From: Parashewanella spongiae
Lineage (GTDB): Bacteria; Pseudomonadota; Gammaproteobacteria; Enterobacterales; Shewanellaceae
Assembly (NCBI RefSeq): GCF_004358345.1
Contig: NZ_CP037952.1
Span: forward strand, 1,798,001 to 1,862,000
Direction: 5' to 3'
Length of the DNA stretch: 64,000 nucleotides
The notes under the pieces are model-generated. The model searched no databases. It was given only the letters and a program-made list of their open reading frames with translations, and had not been told where the DNA came from. Position numbers and translations under genes: made by a program. Shown here piece by piece: positions 27,804-37,416 of the stretch (positions are counted from its first letter, which is position 1; the number at the start of each line of letters is the position of its first letter).

Positions 27804-29405
27804 CTAGCCCAGCTTAACATTCCATGGCAGCAAGCTTTCAAGCTCGGTCGGTGATTTTGCGAGTTCTTCTAAGCAATGATTGATGTAATCAAAAGGAATT
27901 AGACCGTTAGCTCTTGCAGTTTCGATTATGCTGTAGAGCATTGCACTGGTTTCAGCGCCTTTATGATTGATGTTGAACAACCAATTTTTTCTGCCGATGA
28001 CGAACGGTTTCACTGCTCGCTCTGCACGATTATTATCGATATTCAGCAGGCCGCTTTCTGTGTAGCGTTTTAATTTACTCCACTGATTTAAGCTGTAATT
28101 AATTGCATCACCTAGTTTGCCTTTACTTGATATCTGTAGTGCAGACTTATCCAGCCAGGCTTTAAAATCTGCCAAGATAGGTTCAGATTTAACCTGTCTT
28201 TGTTTCATTTTTTCATCAACAGATAACTCAGTAATGGCTTTTTCAATTGCATACAGTTTTTGAATGAAGCTGATGGCGACATTGACCTTGCCAACTTTGG
28301 TTTTCCCTTGTGCTGTCTGAGCTTCTACAAATTTTCTTCTTGCATGCGCCCAGCAACCGATAAGCTCAGCGTTAACCTTTTGATAAGCCGCATAGCCGTC
28401 AGTTTGCAGGTAACCATTAAAATCCCCCAAGAACATCAATGGACAAGCACCGGAGCGACTGCCATTTTGATAATCAAACAGCACGATATTACGCATGATG
28501 GAAACGCCTTTAAATGCCATATTACTCGATGCTGGTGAATCAGCACCTGAGCAATACACCCAAATATACGATTTCGCTCGTTCATCATTGATGACTTTTA
28601 CTGTAGTTTCATCTGCCTGAATCACGGGTTGTGAAAGCTGTATTTCTCTCAACCGTTGATGCAAGGGTTTAAATAACGCACCGCATTTCATCATCCAGTC
28701 CGACATGGTTCGCCGACTGATTTCAATACCGTGTTGTTTGAACATGGTTTCTTGTCGATAAAGCGGTAAGGCGTACTGATATTTACTGGTGATAATTTGA
28801 CTGAGCAAACTCGGCGTAGCGTAACCTTTTGGTATTGGGCTGCTCGGCACAGATGCTTGCTTGATATTGGGTTTAGTATCGTGTTTCTCACAATGCTGGC
28901 AGCTGTACTTTAAGCGAACATTTTCTATGACTTTAACTTTGGCAGGGATAAACTCCAGTTTTTCACTGACATCCTTGCCCATTTGTTGAAGCTGATGTCC
29001 GCAGCAGCCACACTGTTTGTCTGCTTTATCAATGTCATGGATCACTTGAACACGTGGTAAATGTTTAGGTAATGGCTTGCGTTTAGGCTTTTCTTTTGTC
29101 TTTGGCGGAGTGGCTTCTGGCTCAGGTGTGGTATCAACTTCTAAAATATCGTCTTCAACCAGAGTTTCAGCTTCATTAAACAACTCACCTTGAGCCTCAC
29201 AAACTTCACTGCTTCGACCAAAGCGATGATGCTGAGCTAAACGAAATTGCTCCAATAAGGTTTGATACGATTGGTTTAGCTCCAAAATCTTACTGTCTTT
29301 GGCTTCAAGTTCACTGTCTTTACTCTCAAGCAAAGCCTGTTGCTTCAACAGTAATTGTTGAAGTAAGGCGTTGTCGTCGAGTAAAGATTGGATACTTTTG
29401 GTCAT
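27804..29405 (-). CDS. tnpC: IS66 transposase TnpC
   Basis: The 533-residue transposase is full length. It has an N-terminal leucine-rich coiled region and a zinc-binding segment (KQCGCCGHQL, YSCQHCEKH). The catalytic DDE residues lie in QADETTVKV (about residue 264), QTDGYAAY (about 335) and NNRAERAVKP (about 460). The C-terminal IS66 tail ends HCLEELAKSPTELESLLPWN. No lesion is visible, so the element may be active. Confidence 0.95.
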   Translation of the reverse strand: MTKSIQSLLDDNALLQQLLLKQQALLESKDSELEAKDSKILELNQSYQTLLEQFRLAQHHRFGRSSEVCEAQGELFNEAETLVEDDILEVDTTPEPEATPPKTKEKPKRKPLPKHLPRVQVIHDIDKADKQCGCCGHQLQQMGKDVSEKLEFIPAKVKVIENVRLKYSCQHCEKHDTKPNIKQASVPSSPIPKGYATPSLLSQIITSKYQYALPLYRQETMFKQHGIEISRRTMSDWMMKCGALFKPLHQRLREIQLSQPVIQADETTVKVINDERAKSYIWVYCSGADSPASSNMAFKGVSIMRNIVLFDYQNGSRSGACPLMFLGDFNGYLQTDGYAAYQKVNAELIGCWAHARRKFVEAQTAQGKTKVGKVNVAISFIQKLYAIEKAITELSVDEKMKQRQVKSEPILADFKAWLDKSALQISSKGKLGDAINYSLNQWSKLKRYTESGLLNIDNNRAERAVKPFVIGRKNWLFNINHKGAETSAMLYSIIETARANGLIPFDYINHCLEELAKSPTELESLLPWNVKLG

Positions 29406-29501
29406 GGCATTATTTTACCAAAAAACGAGTGTTAATAGGTGATAACAATGATCTCATTAATGAAATCAACATTCGCTTTAGCGATCAATCAGTCATCAAC
29501 T

Positions 29502-29849
29502 TCAACAATAGCTTTCGACAAAAACCTGTTGATGACCAACGACATCGTAACCTGAAAGTAACCAGTGGAATTGCTGCTCAGAGAGCACCATCTGCTCGGT
29601 ATCAATCTTGGTTGGCCACTTGAATTTGTCTCTCTCCAGCTGTTTATACCAAAGCGCAAAACCTGTTTTATCCCAATAAAGGATTTTAAGTTTATCTCGG
29701 TTTCTGTTGCAGAACACAAACACGCTGCCATCGGTAGAAGGCAATTCCATTTGTTGTTCAACAACAGCGCTTAACCCATTAATGGATTTACGAAAATCAA
29801 TGAAGTCACGGTATAAATACACCTTGGGCAATTGTTGGAACATAATCAT
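29502..29849 (-). CDS. tnpB: IS66 accessory protein TnpB
   Basis: This 115-residue protein has the TnpB hallmarks YRDFIDFRKSINGLSAVV and SVFVFCNRNRDKLKILYWDK. It overlaps the tnpA stop by four bases. About 96 bases separate it from tnpC. Confidence 0.95.
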   Translation of the reverse strand: MIMFQQLPKVYLYRDFIDFRKSINGLSAVVEQQMELPSTDGSVFVFCNRNRDKLKILYWDKTGFALWYKQLERDKFKWPTKIDTEQMVLSEQQFHWLLSGYDVVGHQQVFVESYC

Positions 29850-30160
29850 GACTGCAATCCTTTGATGACATCGATAATAATTTGAGGAGATATTTGAGCA
29901 GGGAAAATTAAATCACCTATCTTGGTTTCAAGTTTGATCACTGGCTGTTGAGCAGGAATGGGGGGAGCTGATGCAGTAGTAACAACTGCTTGAGTAAAAC
30001 TTGATTGCTGCTTCGATTTTTTTTTGTGAGTGTAAAAGCAACTGATGGCCAACTTATGCTTACGGCAAAAAGCGGTAACGGTTAATCCACTTTCGCTTTG
30101 CTGTCTTATCAGAACTTGCCACTGCTCGGGTGTTCTTCGGTTTGTCATGCCGCGTCTCAA
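29846..30160 (-). CDS. tnpA: IS66 first orf (TnpA-like)
   Basis: This 104-residue protein has an N-terminal helix-turn-helix (RTPEQWQVLIRQQSESGLTV, TAFCRKHKLAISCFYTHKKK) and a beta-rich tail. It opens the IS66 operon, about 70 bases inside the right end. Confidence 0.92.
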   Translation of the reverse strand: MRRGMTNRRTPEQWQVLIRQQSESGLTVTAFCRKHKLAISCFYTHKKKSKQQSSFTQAVVTTASAPPIPAQQPVIKLETKIGDLIFPAQISPQIIIDVIKGLQS

Positions 30161-30392
30161 TAGTTGAAAAGTGGCAAAGATTTTAAGAGATGGTTTTTAC
30201 TCTGAAAAGACGGGGTTTACCGCACGGTTACGTATAAGTAGATAGGCTGCGCGCACTAAAATGTGTTGTTAATTTCTGGCAATCAGATTGTAGGCAAAAG
30301 TCGCTAAAAGCCCATTTTACCTTCTTAAAGTTAGAAGGTTTACGGTTATACCTTTCTACGCTTTTTACTCTATCGGGGGCATTATTCTTTAA

Positions 30393-30625
30393 CTTAGAAA
30401 CATCAGTTGACTGCGTTCTCAAGCGTAGAAAAAATGGCTGATAGTAAGGCGTAGCTTGCAGCAAGTAGTTATTCTACTTGCAAAAGTTACAACGCAGATA
30501 GCAGTCATTTTAGCAAACTTGTGAGCGTAGAGCACTTCACTCATTGGGTGAAAGCCATGATGATAAAATCATCATATTGCTCAAGCAGTTACTCATATAC
30601 TCAGCGTTCAACTGATGATTTTAGG
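30393..30625 (+). repeat. MITE-2 copy, 233 bp
   Basis: It runs from CTTAGAAACATCAGTTGA to TCAACTGATGATTTTAGG, with TTTAA on both sides (30388-30392 and 30626-30630). Confidence 0.9.
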
Positions 30626-30861
30626 TTTAAGATAAGTAAAAATTCGGAACTAATCAAACTTGGGTAACAGTTGATATCAGTTATTTTAAATATCTAAGTG
30701 CATATAATTACTTTAACTTTAATGTATTTACTCGAAATTACTCGATAATGAGTATCGAACTGATTTGTTACCTCGATATCCTGTGATTTGATGGGTTCCA
30801 AGATATTTAAATATTGTTAATACTGGTTTTTTTTGTTGTATGACAACCAAGTAAATTATAA

Positions 30862-30891
30862 GAAAAAGCCGAGCACATTGGCTCGGCTTGA
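30862..30891 (-). terminator. Intrinsic terminator of the TonB-dependent receptor gene
   Basis: On the minus strand AAGCCGAGC pairs with GCTCGGCTT around a six-base loop, followed by TTTTTCTTAT. It lies 15 bases past the stop codon. Confidence 0.88.
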
Positions 30892-30906
30892 GTATTAAAA
30901 TATTAT

Positions 30907-33468
30907 TTACATTTTAATACTTACGCCCATATAATATTGACGCCCAATCGTATCGTAAACTTCAGGGACTGTTCCGCCAGCGCTGCCATTTGTAACACTT
31001 GACGGTAACTCATCGGTAAAGTTCTTAATGCCAACATTTAGGTCTATAGCATCGCTAAAGTGATACGTGCCAGAAATGTTGTGGTAGAGAACAGAATCAG
31101 CAGTCGTTGTCGCTAAGTAAGGTTGATCGTTAGTATCATAATCGGTGTAATTATCATCCATTGCACCTATATAACGATTAAAATACATTAAGCTCCAATC
31201 TTCTTGCCCGGCTTGAACGCTGAAATTATTTCTTACTTTCGCATAGGCACCAAAGTTACCATCAATGGTGCCAGTGTAATCTTCATCATCTTGTTCAAAG
31301 TTCAGCAAATAGGTTGTGTCATTATTGATTTTCCAATCAAGCCCAATCGCTTCAAAGTTATAAGATAAATTGAAATCGATACCTGAAGTATTTTGATAAC
31401 CAACGTTTGTGAGAGGATTCGTTAAGTTATCAAGATTACCATCGGGGGTAATATTGAATGTTTCACACGCCGCGACATCACCTGATTGACAACTGTTTAA
31501 CCCTGCTTGAGCATCAAGACGAGAAATTGCATCCGTAACTTTAAAGCTCCACCAGTCCAATGTCAGAGACATGCCATCGATTGCACTTGGTGAATACACT
31601 AGTCCAGCAGTATAAGATTCAGATTTTTCAGGTTTAAGGTTTTCATCTGATGTGTAGTTTACAAGAATTTGTGGATCTTGTGCGTTACCCCATGGATCAG
31701 TAAGATAATCATACGAACCAGTATTTCCGCCGTAAAGCTCACTCACACTAGGAGCTCGGAAGCCTGTAGCTGCGACAGTTCGAAGCATGAGATCATCGGT
31801 GGCTTCATAAGTGAAACCCACTTTCCAAGTCGCAGCACTGCCAAATGTTGAATAGTCATCATAGCGGAGTGCAAACTCACCGATAAGCTTATCAGAAAAT
31901 GGGATACTGACCTCTTGAAAAACAGAAATGACGTTATAGCTACCGTCAGTTGGATCTTGCTGTGCAGCGGTTCCATCGCCAGCTACGATTACAGCATCAG
32001 GGTTGTAATAACCGCTTTCGTAGCGATACTCAGTGCCAATCGCAAACCCAACGGCTCCAGCATCGAGTTCGAATAACTCGCCATTTAAACCGGCAGAAAT
32101 AACATGCTGCTCATTACCACCATCGGCTTTTTCTGTATAACTTATGTCGTCGATTATCGCTGAAGTGAGAGGATCGCCACTGAACCATTGATCTTGGTTG
32201 TCATAAATAGATTGTTTCATGTTGGTTGAATTAATAGAATTTGCAACTGATGTATTTGCTTTGTTATTCCCGTAGGTGTAGGAAACATCCCAATCCATTC
32301 CGGTATTAATATCCAGAGAACCAGCTAAACCTGCTGAAAGTCTATAGGTGTCTGTATCTTGAGAGTATATGCGTGGTCCAGCGTCAGTAATTCTTCGGCG
32401 ATAATTAACCCGTCCTGTATCATCAGCGGCAATTCCGCCGTCTAACATTGATTGATCTAAAGATATGCAAGATTCATCAGCCGTAATATTCGGGTCATTA
32501 CACACATTCAACATAACATTGGCAGGCTGTGGGGCGAGTTGTTGGCTTGATTTACGTTTAGTGTATAAAAAATCACTGGTTATTGTTAAATTATTACTCA
32601 ACTCTTCCGTCATGTTAGCAAAAATACTAAATCGTTCGTTTGGAGTTTGATACCAGCTATCTTGGGTATAGTCGTAACCCGTATCACGTGCAACCCATTC
32701 ACCTTGGTCATTTTGCACTTTGCCGCCTAAAGAGCCTGTTGGTATGAATGAGCTATTGCCTGGATCTGTCCATTCTCTGTCTGATTGCACAACGCCTTCA
32801 CGACGTGAGTAAGCTCCGCCGAGAGTGTAATTCCCTGTTTCGGTATTGAAGCCATATAAGCCGCTTATTTCCCCATTTTCTCCGTCACTTTTGTCCGTTG
32901 CACCAGCTTGTACATCGAGCTGAAAGCCGTCGAAATCCTTTTTTGTAATAATGTTTACAACGCCAGCAATAGCATCAGAACCATATACAGCAGAAGCCCC
33001 ATCTTTGAGTATTTCAACGCGTGCAATCATCGCCACAGGTATAGAGTTTAGATCAACAGAACTATCGGCACCAGAACCTGAATTGACAATGCGGCGACCG
33101 TTCAATAATACCAACGTTCTTTGAGAGCCCATACCTCTGAGATCAACTTGAGCAACACCATCGGCTCCATTATTGGTGCTCGAACCAACAGCCGCTCCCG
33201 CCATAGAAGTTTGCGCTTGTAATAACTCATCGACAGAGGTAAAACCTTCTGCACGAATTGATGCTGCATTGATAACGGTTATCGGAGAAGCTGTTTCCAT
33301 ATCTTTGCGTTGAATCCGAGATCCTGTAACAGCAATTCTTTCAACTGGATCAGCCGACTCTTTGGTTTGAGCGGATGCGTTGACATTGACTAGAAGGCTT
33401 GATGCGGATGTTGCAATACAAACATTTATCGCAATAGCTAACTTAGAATATTTCTTCATTGAATGCAT
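30907..33468 (-). CDS. TonB-dependent outer-membrane receptor
   Basis: The frame opens at 33519. The Met at 33468 directly after TTAGGAAC (or the one at 33459) fits better and begins the signal peptide (LAIAINVCIATSASSLLVNV). The mature protein has a TonB-box-like IAVTGSRI, a plug (SPITVINAASIRAEGFTSVDELLQ, VDLRGMGSQRTLVLLNGRRI, ILKDGASAVYGSDAIAGVVNI) and a 22-strand-type barrel (TATGFRAPSVSELYGG, NLKPEKSESYTAGLVY). The total is about 853 residues. The subtype resembles receptors for oligosaccharides or peptides rather than siderophores, but the substrate is unknown. The last residue is Met rather than the usual aromatic. It stands alone. Confidence 0.92.
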   Translation of the reverse strand: MHSMKKYSKLAIAINVCIATSASSLLVNVNASAQTKESADPVERIAVTGSRIQRKDMETASPITVINAASIRAEGFTSVDELLQAQTSMAGAAVGSSTNNGADGVAQVDLRGMGSQRTLVLLNGRRIVNSGSGADSSVDLNSIPVAMIARVEILKDGASAVYGSDAIAGVVNIITKKDFDGFQLDVQAGATDKSDGENGEISGLYGFNTETGNYTLGGAYSRREGVVQSDREWTDPGNSSFIPTGSLGGKVQNDQGEWVARDTGYDYTQDSWYQTPNERFSIFANMTEELSNNLTITSDFLYTKRKSSQQLAPQPANVMLNVCNDPNITADESCISLDQSMLDGGIAADDTGRVNYRRRITDAGPRIYSQDTDTYRLSAGLAGSLDINTGMDWDVSYTYGNNKANTSVANSINSTNMKQSIYDNQDQWFSGDPLTSAIIDDISYTEKADGGNEQHVISAGLNGELFELDAGAVGFAIGTEYRYESGYYNPDAVIVAGDGTAAQQDPTDGSYNVISVFQEVSIPFSDKLIGEFALRYDDYSTFGSAATWKVGFTYEATDDLMLRTVAATGFRAPSVSELYGGNTGSYDYLTDPWGNAQDPQILVNYTSDENLKPEKSESYTAGLVYSPSAIDGMSLTLDWWSFKVTDAISRLDAQAGLNSCQSGDVAACETFNITPDGNLDNLTNPLTNVGYQNTSGIDFNLSYNFEAIGLDWKINNDTTYLLNFEQDDEDYTGTIDGNFGAYAKVRNNFSVQAGQEDWSLMYFNRYIGAMDDNYTDYDTNDQPYLATTTADSVLYHNISGTYHFSDAIDLNVGIKNFTDELPSSVTNGSAGGTVPEVYDTIGRQYYMGVSIKM

Positions 33469-34054
33469 GTTCCTAATATTATTTTTATGTTTATTTTTTC
33501 TGCTCTTAAAGTATTGCAATCCAATGTTTATTTCGTCAATTAACCATATATTTAACGTTTATTTGTAAATGTTGGTAATTTGTTTTTATATTGTTTTAAG
33601 AGCTGTATGTGTGCAGTAGATAATATTGTTTAATGTATATTGTTGCGGTATTAATGTTATATAGATGATGGTTTTGATAGAGTTATAAATATAATTTCCA
33701 TTAACTTTTAAATTACAAAGAAAATAATAGTTTTGTGACACATGTCTAAAAATTACTAAGTAAGCTTGATTTTTTGAAACTTTTAACATTTTAAAATGTC
33801 GTGGTTTTTTAATTTTATCTGCGTAATTAATTGAAAATTATGGTTGTTACGATTTCACACTTAAAGTGTTAGCCTGAGTTCGAACATTATTTGAAAATTA
33901 AATGTAAATTGAACTTATTTTATTTTACTCAATCTTACCTTTTAATAATCGTGTATTAAGAGGTGATATTTTGTCTAGCGCTTTCATAAAACGAATAGAT
34001 GCATGTTTAGATGCATGTTCGCTGTTTTTTATAAACTTTTCTGATTTTTGAGTG
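33469..34054. other. AT-rich intergenic region between divergent genes
   Basis: About 585 very AT-rich bases contain the promoters of the receptor gene and the downstream basic protein gene. A short palindrome, ACACTTAAAGTGT, lies at 33857-33869. No convincing gene or known operator was seen. Confidence 0.4.
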
Positions 34055-34636
34055 ATGACTATGACTATAATGAAATCTAATATGTGTAAGTTTTTCTTCC
34101 TAATTTCTATTGTATTTTCGTTAAATATAAACTTAGCTTACTCATCAGAAAGGCGCTTAGCTAATTCGGATAGAAAAACAGTGGTTGTTGTCAAACCAAA
34201 GCCAAAAAGGAATATAACAAAACGTCCAAAAGTAATAGTTGTTGTTCCAAGAAAAAGAACTTATAAAAACATTAGAATACACAGGAGGTTTGGTCACTCT
34301 TACCCTGGATATGGTCGATTTTTAGTGGACGATTCGGCTTGGAAGTGGCTTGCTTTTACAGCAATAAGTTTAAAAATTCTTGATAACATCGATGAGCAAG
34401 CTCAGCGGGAACATGAGCAAGCACAAATATCGGCCACTACAGCGCCTGTAGGTAAAGCTATCACATGGAATACAGATAAAGCTAATGGACAAGTGCTTGC
34501 AACTAAAGAAGGCACTAATGAATCAGGCCAATTGTGTAGAGAATATCAACAGACAATAACTGTCGGAGGAAGCACTGAGCAGGCCTTCGGAATTGCATGT
34601 TTAAAAAGCGATGGCTCATGGGAGATTTCTAAGTAA
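34055..34636 (+). CDS. Exported basic protein with RT0821/Lpp0805-type surface-antigen C-terminus
   Basis: Several in-frame starts exist (34055, 34061, 34070). All lead into a signal peptide (FFFLISIVFSLNINLAYSS). A very basic Lys/Arg/Val-rich segment follows (residues about 40-85, with VVVVKPKPKRN and VIVVVPRKR). The C-terminal 60 residues (GQLCREYQQTITVGGSTEQA, GIACLKSDGSWEI) match the tail of 17-kDa surface-antigen and RT0821/Lpp0805 family proteins. The protein is expected in the periplasm or on the outer membrane. Its function is unknown. The basic segment could bind polyanions. Confidence 0.65.
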   Translation: MTMTIMKSNMCKFFFLISIVFSLNINLAYSSERRLANSDRKTVVVVKPKPKRNITKRPKVIVVVPRKRTYKNIRIHRRFGHSYPGYGRFLVDDSAWKWLAFTAISLKILDNIDEQAQREHEQAQISATTAPVGKAITWNTDKANGQVLATKEGTNESGQLCREYQQTITVGGSTEQAFGIACLKSDGSWEISK

Positions 34637-34777
34637 CATTACGGATTCATGTGTAAGTGTCTTTAGCTTGATATGGGGAGTGCTCAATGCCTTTATCAAC
34701 AAAATGTACGAGCTTACTTGTTAAGGTTTTAGTTTTCTCTTATTCTTGATTCAAATGTCTAAATTAGTGATAAGTAC

Positions 34778-35173
34778 ATGAAACTGAAAATAATGTTAAT
34801 TTCATCGGTATTGTTGATGGGCTGTAGTATGAGTGAAAATCTATCAGCCCAGGACAGTAGTAAAGTTGATGTATATATCAATGATGGTTCTGTTCAATGC
34901 ATGGGTGGTGGTAAAACCGTTAAGCAGACAGAGCGGCTTCTCGAAAAAGAAGGGATTAACGTTTACTCATCAACCTGTGGTGACATCAATGGGATGGCGG
35001 TGATAAGTGTTTGCGGCGCAGGCGGACTTCATATTAATGTGCACAGTATTGATGAAGGTAAGGTGCCTGAAGCCGAAAAGTTAGGGTTTAAACCTGTTTC
35101 ATTGTTAAAAGAAGGTTTTACAAAAAACTGTAAAACTAAAAGCAGACCTTCAAATAGCCTTAACATTCAGTAA
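34778..35173 (+). CDS. Small lipoprotein of unknown function
   Basis: The 131-residue protein has a lipoprotein signal with lipobox LMGC (Cys16). Four further cysteines in the mature part (VQCMGG, STCGD, SVCGAG, KNCK) could form two disulfides. The body resembles no family I recognise beyond small secreted cystine-rich proteins. It is preceded by about 140 bases without a gene and followed by a bidirectional terminator shared with the DAHP synthase gene. Confidence 0.65.
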   Translation: MKLKIMLISSVLLMGCSMSENLSAQDSSKVDVYINDGSVQCMGGGKTVKQTERLLEKEGINVYSSTCGDINGMAVISVCGAGGLHINVHSIDEGKVPEAEKLGFKPVSLLKEGFTKNCKTKSRPSNSLNIQ

Positions 35174-35197
35174 TTTTTTATACAGGTTTTATCTTGA

Positions 35198-35239
35198 AAT
35201 AAAGAAGAGTATGACATTAATTTCATATTCTTCTTTATT
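35198..35239. terminator. Bidirectional terminator between convergent genes
   Basis: AATAAAGAAGAGTATGA pairs with TTCATATTCTTCTTTATT (one bulge) around a short loop. It serves the lipoprotein gene and the DAHP synthase gene, which converge here. Confidence 0.7.
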
Positions 35240-35257
35240 GGTTTAATTGAATGTACT

Positions 35258-36316
35258 TTATCTTTTCAGTCGACGAGCTCGAGCAGCATTCGCAAGCTTA
35301 CGAAGCAAGAGTTCAGAATCTTCCCAATGCAAACAGGCATCAGTAATGCTTTTGCCGTACTCTAGTTCTTTTCCATTAACGACTTTTTGATTACCTTCAA
35401 GAATGAAACTTTCAGCCATAATTCCAGCAATAGCGGTGCTACCATTTTGTAACTGAGTGCAAACATCATCGGCTACATTAAGCTGATTTTTATGCTGTTT
35501 ATTACTATTACCGTGACTAAAGTCGATAACCATGCGTTGGAATAGGTTAACTTCTGCGAGTTGTTTTCTGGAGTGTTCAATATCTTCTGCAGAATAGTTT
35601 GGCTTTGCTCCGCCGCGTAAGATAATATGACCATAAGGGTTACCAGATGTGCGAAAAACAGCCATTGCACCTTCTTTGTCGGGCGAGTAGAAAATATGAG
35701 GCTCTCGGGCGGCACGAACAGCATCTACAGCGATTTGAATATTCCCATTCGTGCCATTTTTAAAGCCGACAGGACATGAAAGAGCAGATGCCATTTCACG
35801 GTGAATTTGACTTTCTGTCGTACGGGCACCAATGGCTCCCCAAGTGATCAAGTCAGCGATATATTGACCATTGACCATATCTAGAAATTCAGTAGCAATA
35901 GGTAGTTTTAGCTCTGTAATCTGCTGTAGTAAATGTCGGGCTTTACGCAAGCCTTTATTTGGACTAAAGGTACCGTCTAAGTCAGGATCTGAAATTAGTC
36001 CCTTCCAGCCGACTATAGTTCGAGGTTTTTCAAAATAGACTCTCATCACAATGCAAAGATCGTCTTTGAGTTCATGATGCAACTTTGCAAGACGTTGTGC
36101 ATAGTCGAGTGCTGCTTCAGTATCATGAATTGAACAAGGTCCAATGATAACGAGCAAACGTTGATCTTTGCCTTCAATAATTGCTTCAACTTCTTTACGT
36201 TGCTGGACGAGATAATCAGCAGCTAATGAAGTAAGTGGGTATTCTGAAGCCAATTGTGCAGGTGAAATTACTTTACAAAGTAGCTCAGTTCTTAGTTCGT
36301 CGGTTTTAATGGTCAT
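35258..36316 (-). CDS. 3-deoxy-7-phosphoheptulonate (DAHP) synthase, AroF/G/H family
   Basis: The 352-residue enzyme condenses phosphoenolpyruvate and erythrose-4-phosphate, the first step of the shikimate pathway. Class I (AroFGH) signatures are LLVIIGPCSIHD, MRVYFEKPRTIVGWKGLI, GARTTESQIHREMASALS, GFKNGTNG and VIDFSHGNS. Which aromatic amino acid inhibits it cannot be decided by eye, so no symbol is given. The adjacent ppsR and ppsA control and supply phosphoenolpyruvate, the substrate of this enzyme, so the clustering makes metabolic sense. Confidence 0.93.
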   Translation of the reverse strand: MTIKTDELRTELLCKVISPAQLASEYPLTSLAADYLVQQRKEVEAIIEGKDQRLLVIIGPCSIHDTEAALDYAQRLAKLHHELKDDLCIVMRVYFEKPRTIVGWKGLISDPDLDGTFSPNKGLRKARHLLQQITELKLPIATEFLDMVNGQYIADLITWGAIGARTTESQIHREMASALSCPVGFKNGTNGNIQIAVDAVRAAREPHIFYSPDKEGAMAVFRTSGNPYGHIILRGGAKPNYSAEDIEHSRKQLAEVNLFQRMVIDFSHGNSNKQHKNQLNVADDVCTQLQNGSTAIAGIMAESFILEGNQKVVNGKELEYGKSITDACLHWEDSELLLRKLANAARARRLKR

Positions 36317-36478
36317 TCAACATCCAAACAATAAAACGGCAAAATTTGCCTAATTGGACAGGATTATAACGAATCGTGGAGTGAAGCACAGTGCTATTTG
36401 TATTAAAAGTAAGCAGCTGTGCTCTGTTTTTGCTTTAATCGATGTTTATTTTGTAATAAAAATACGAATAAATCGATC

Positions 36479-37291
36479 TTAAAACATGTGTCTTTCTAGC
36501 CCAGTTGTGTAAAGAATTTTTGTGGCTATTTCTTCAACAGAATGATTGGTCGTGTTTATGAAGGGTATGCGTTCTTTCTTAAACATCATCTCGACTTCTT
36601 TAACTTCTACACGGCATTGTCTTAGAGATGAGTAACGACTGTTTTGCATTCTGCTTTGGCGTATTTCATGTAAGCGCTGAGGATCAATTGTTAAACCAAA
36701 TAGTTTATCTTTATTTTGTTTCAGCTTCTCAGGCAGTTTAAGGTTATCCATATCATCTTCCACAAACGGGTAGTTTGCTGCTTTTATTCCAAACTGCATT
36801 GACAAATAAAGACTTGAAGGCGTTTTACCACAACGTGAAACACCTAATAAAATAATGTCAGCTTTATCCATGTGTTTGAGGGTTTGCCCATCATCATTAT
36901 CCAATGAGTAATTTATCGCATCAATACGGCTTTCATAACTGGCATTTTCTTTACTGTGAGTTCGGTGAACTTTGGGCGTTGCTTTTATCCCCAGCTGATC
37001 TTCCAATGGCGCAACAAAAGTGTTGAGAAAATCGTAATCGGCTCCTTTACTGTTTGAAATTATCTCTCTGATCTCTGGCTTTACGATGGAATGGAAAACG
37101 AGTGGTTGCAATCCTGTTGTAATAAAACAATCATCAATTTGCCGTTGAACGGCTTCAGCTTTCTTGATTGTTTCTACAAACGGAATGGTAACCTGCTCAA
37201 ATTCCATAGGAAATTGTGATAAAACTGCGTGTCCAAATACCTCTGCTGTGATGGCCGTACCATCGGAAATAAAAAAAACTTGGGGTGCCAT
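36479..37291 (-). CDS. ppsR: PEP synthase regulatory kinase/phosphorylase PpsR
   Basis: The 270-residue protein of the DUF299 family has the P-loop GVSRCGKT (residues 150-157) and the start [17 protein letters not shown]. It inactivates PEP synthase by ADP-dependent threonine phosphorylation and reactivates it by phosphate-dependent removal. It is divergent from its target ppsA across 125 bases, the standard arrangement. Confidence 0.95.
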   Translation of the reverse strand: MAPQVFFISDGTAITAEVFGHAVLSQFPMEFEQVTIPFVETIKKAEAVQRQIDDCFITTGLQPLVFHSIVKPEIREIISNSKGADYDFLNTFVAPLEDQLGIKATPKVHRTHSKENASYESRIDAINYSLDNDDGQTLKHMDKADIILLGVSRCGKTPSSLYLSMQFGIKAANYPFVEDDMDNLKLPEKLKQNKDKLFGLTIDPQRLHEIRQSRMQNSRYSSLRQCRVEVKEVEMMFKKERIPFINTTNHSVEEIATKILYTTGLERHMF

Positions 37292-37416
37292 ATAAGCCTC
37301 ATGTAGTAATAAAATTACAAATAAAATTATAGATTTACGCCTGTTGTGACGGAGTGTAGAATGCCTCTGCCCTCGTGTGAAGGGGCCACTGAAATAAAAC
37401 TTGCGGAGATAGAACT

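Larger units (their letters stand above)
27782..30231 (-). mobile_element. Complete IS66-family insertion sequence
   Basis: Three genes in the canonical order (tnpA, tnpB, tnpC on the minus strand) are bounded by imperfect inverted ends. The right end reads GTAACCGTGCGGTAAAC on the minus strand (ending at 30231), and the left reads GTGAACGTCCGCTGAAC from 27782. The expected 8-bp target duplication is not evident, which suggests rearrangement or an end slightly misplaced. Confidence 0.8.
30232..30906. other. Intergenic region with a MITE-2 and the receptor terminator
   Basis: Between IS66 and the TonB-dependent receptor gene lie 160 bases of unassigned sequence, a MITE-2 copy (30393-30625), about 235 AT-rich bases without a frame, and a terminator at 30862-30891. 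Confidence 0.5.
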
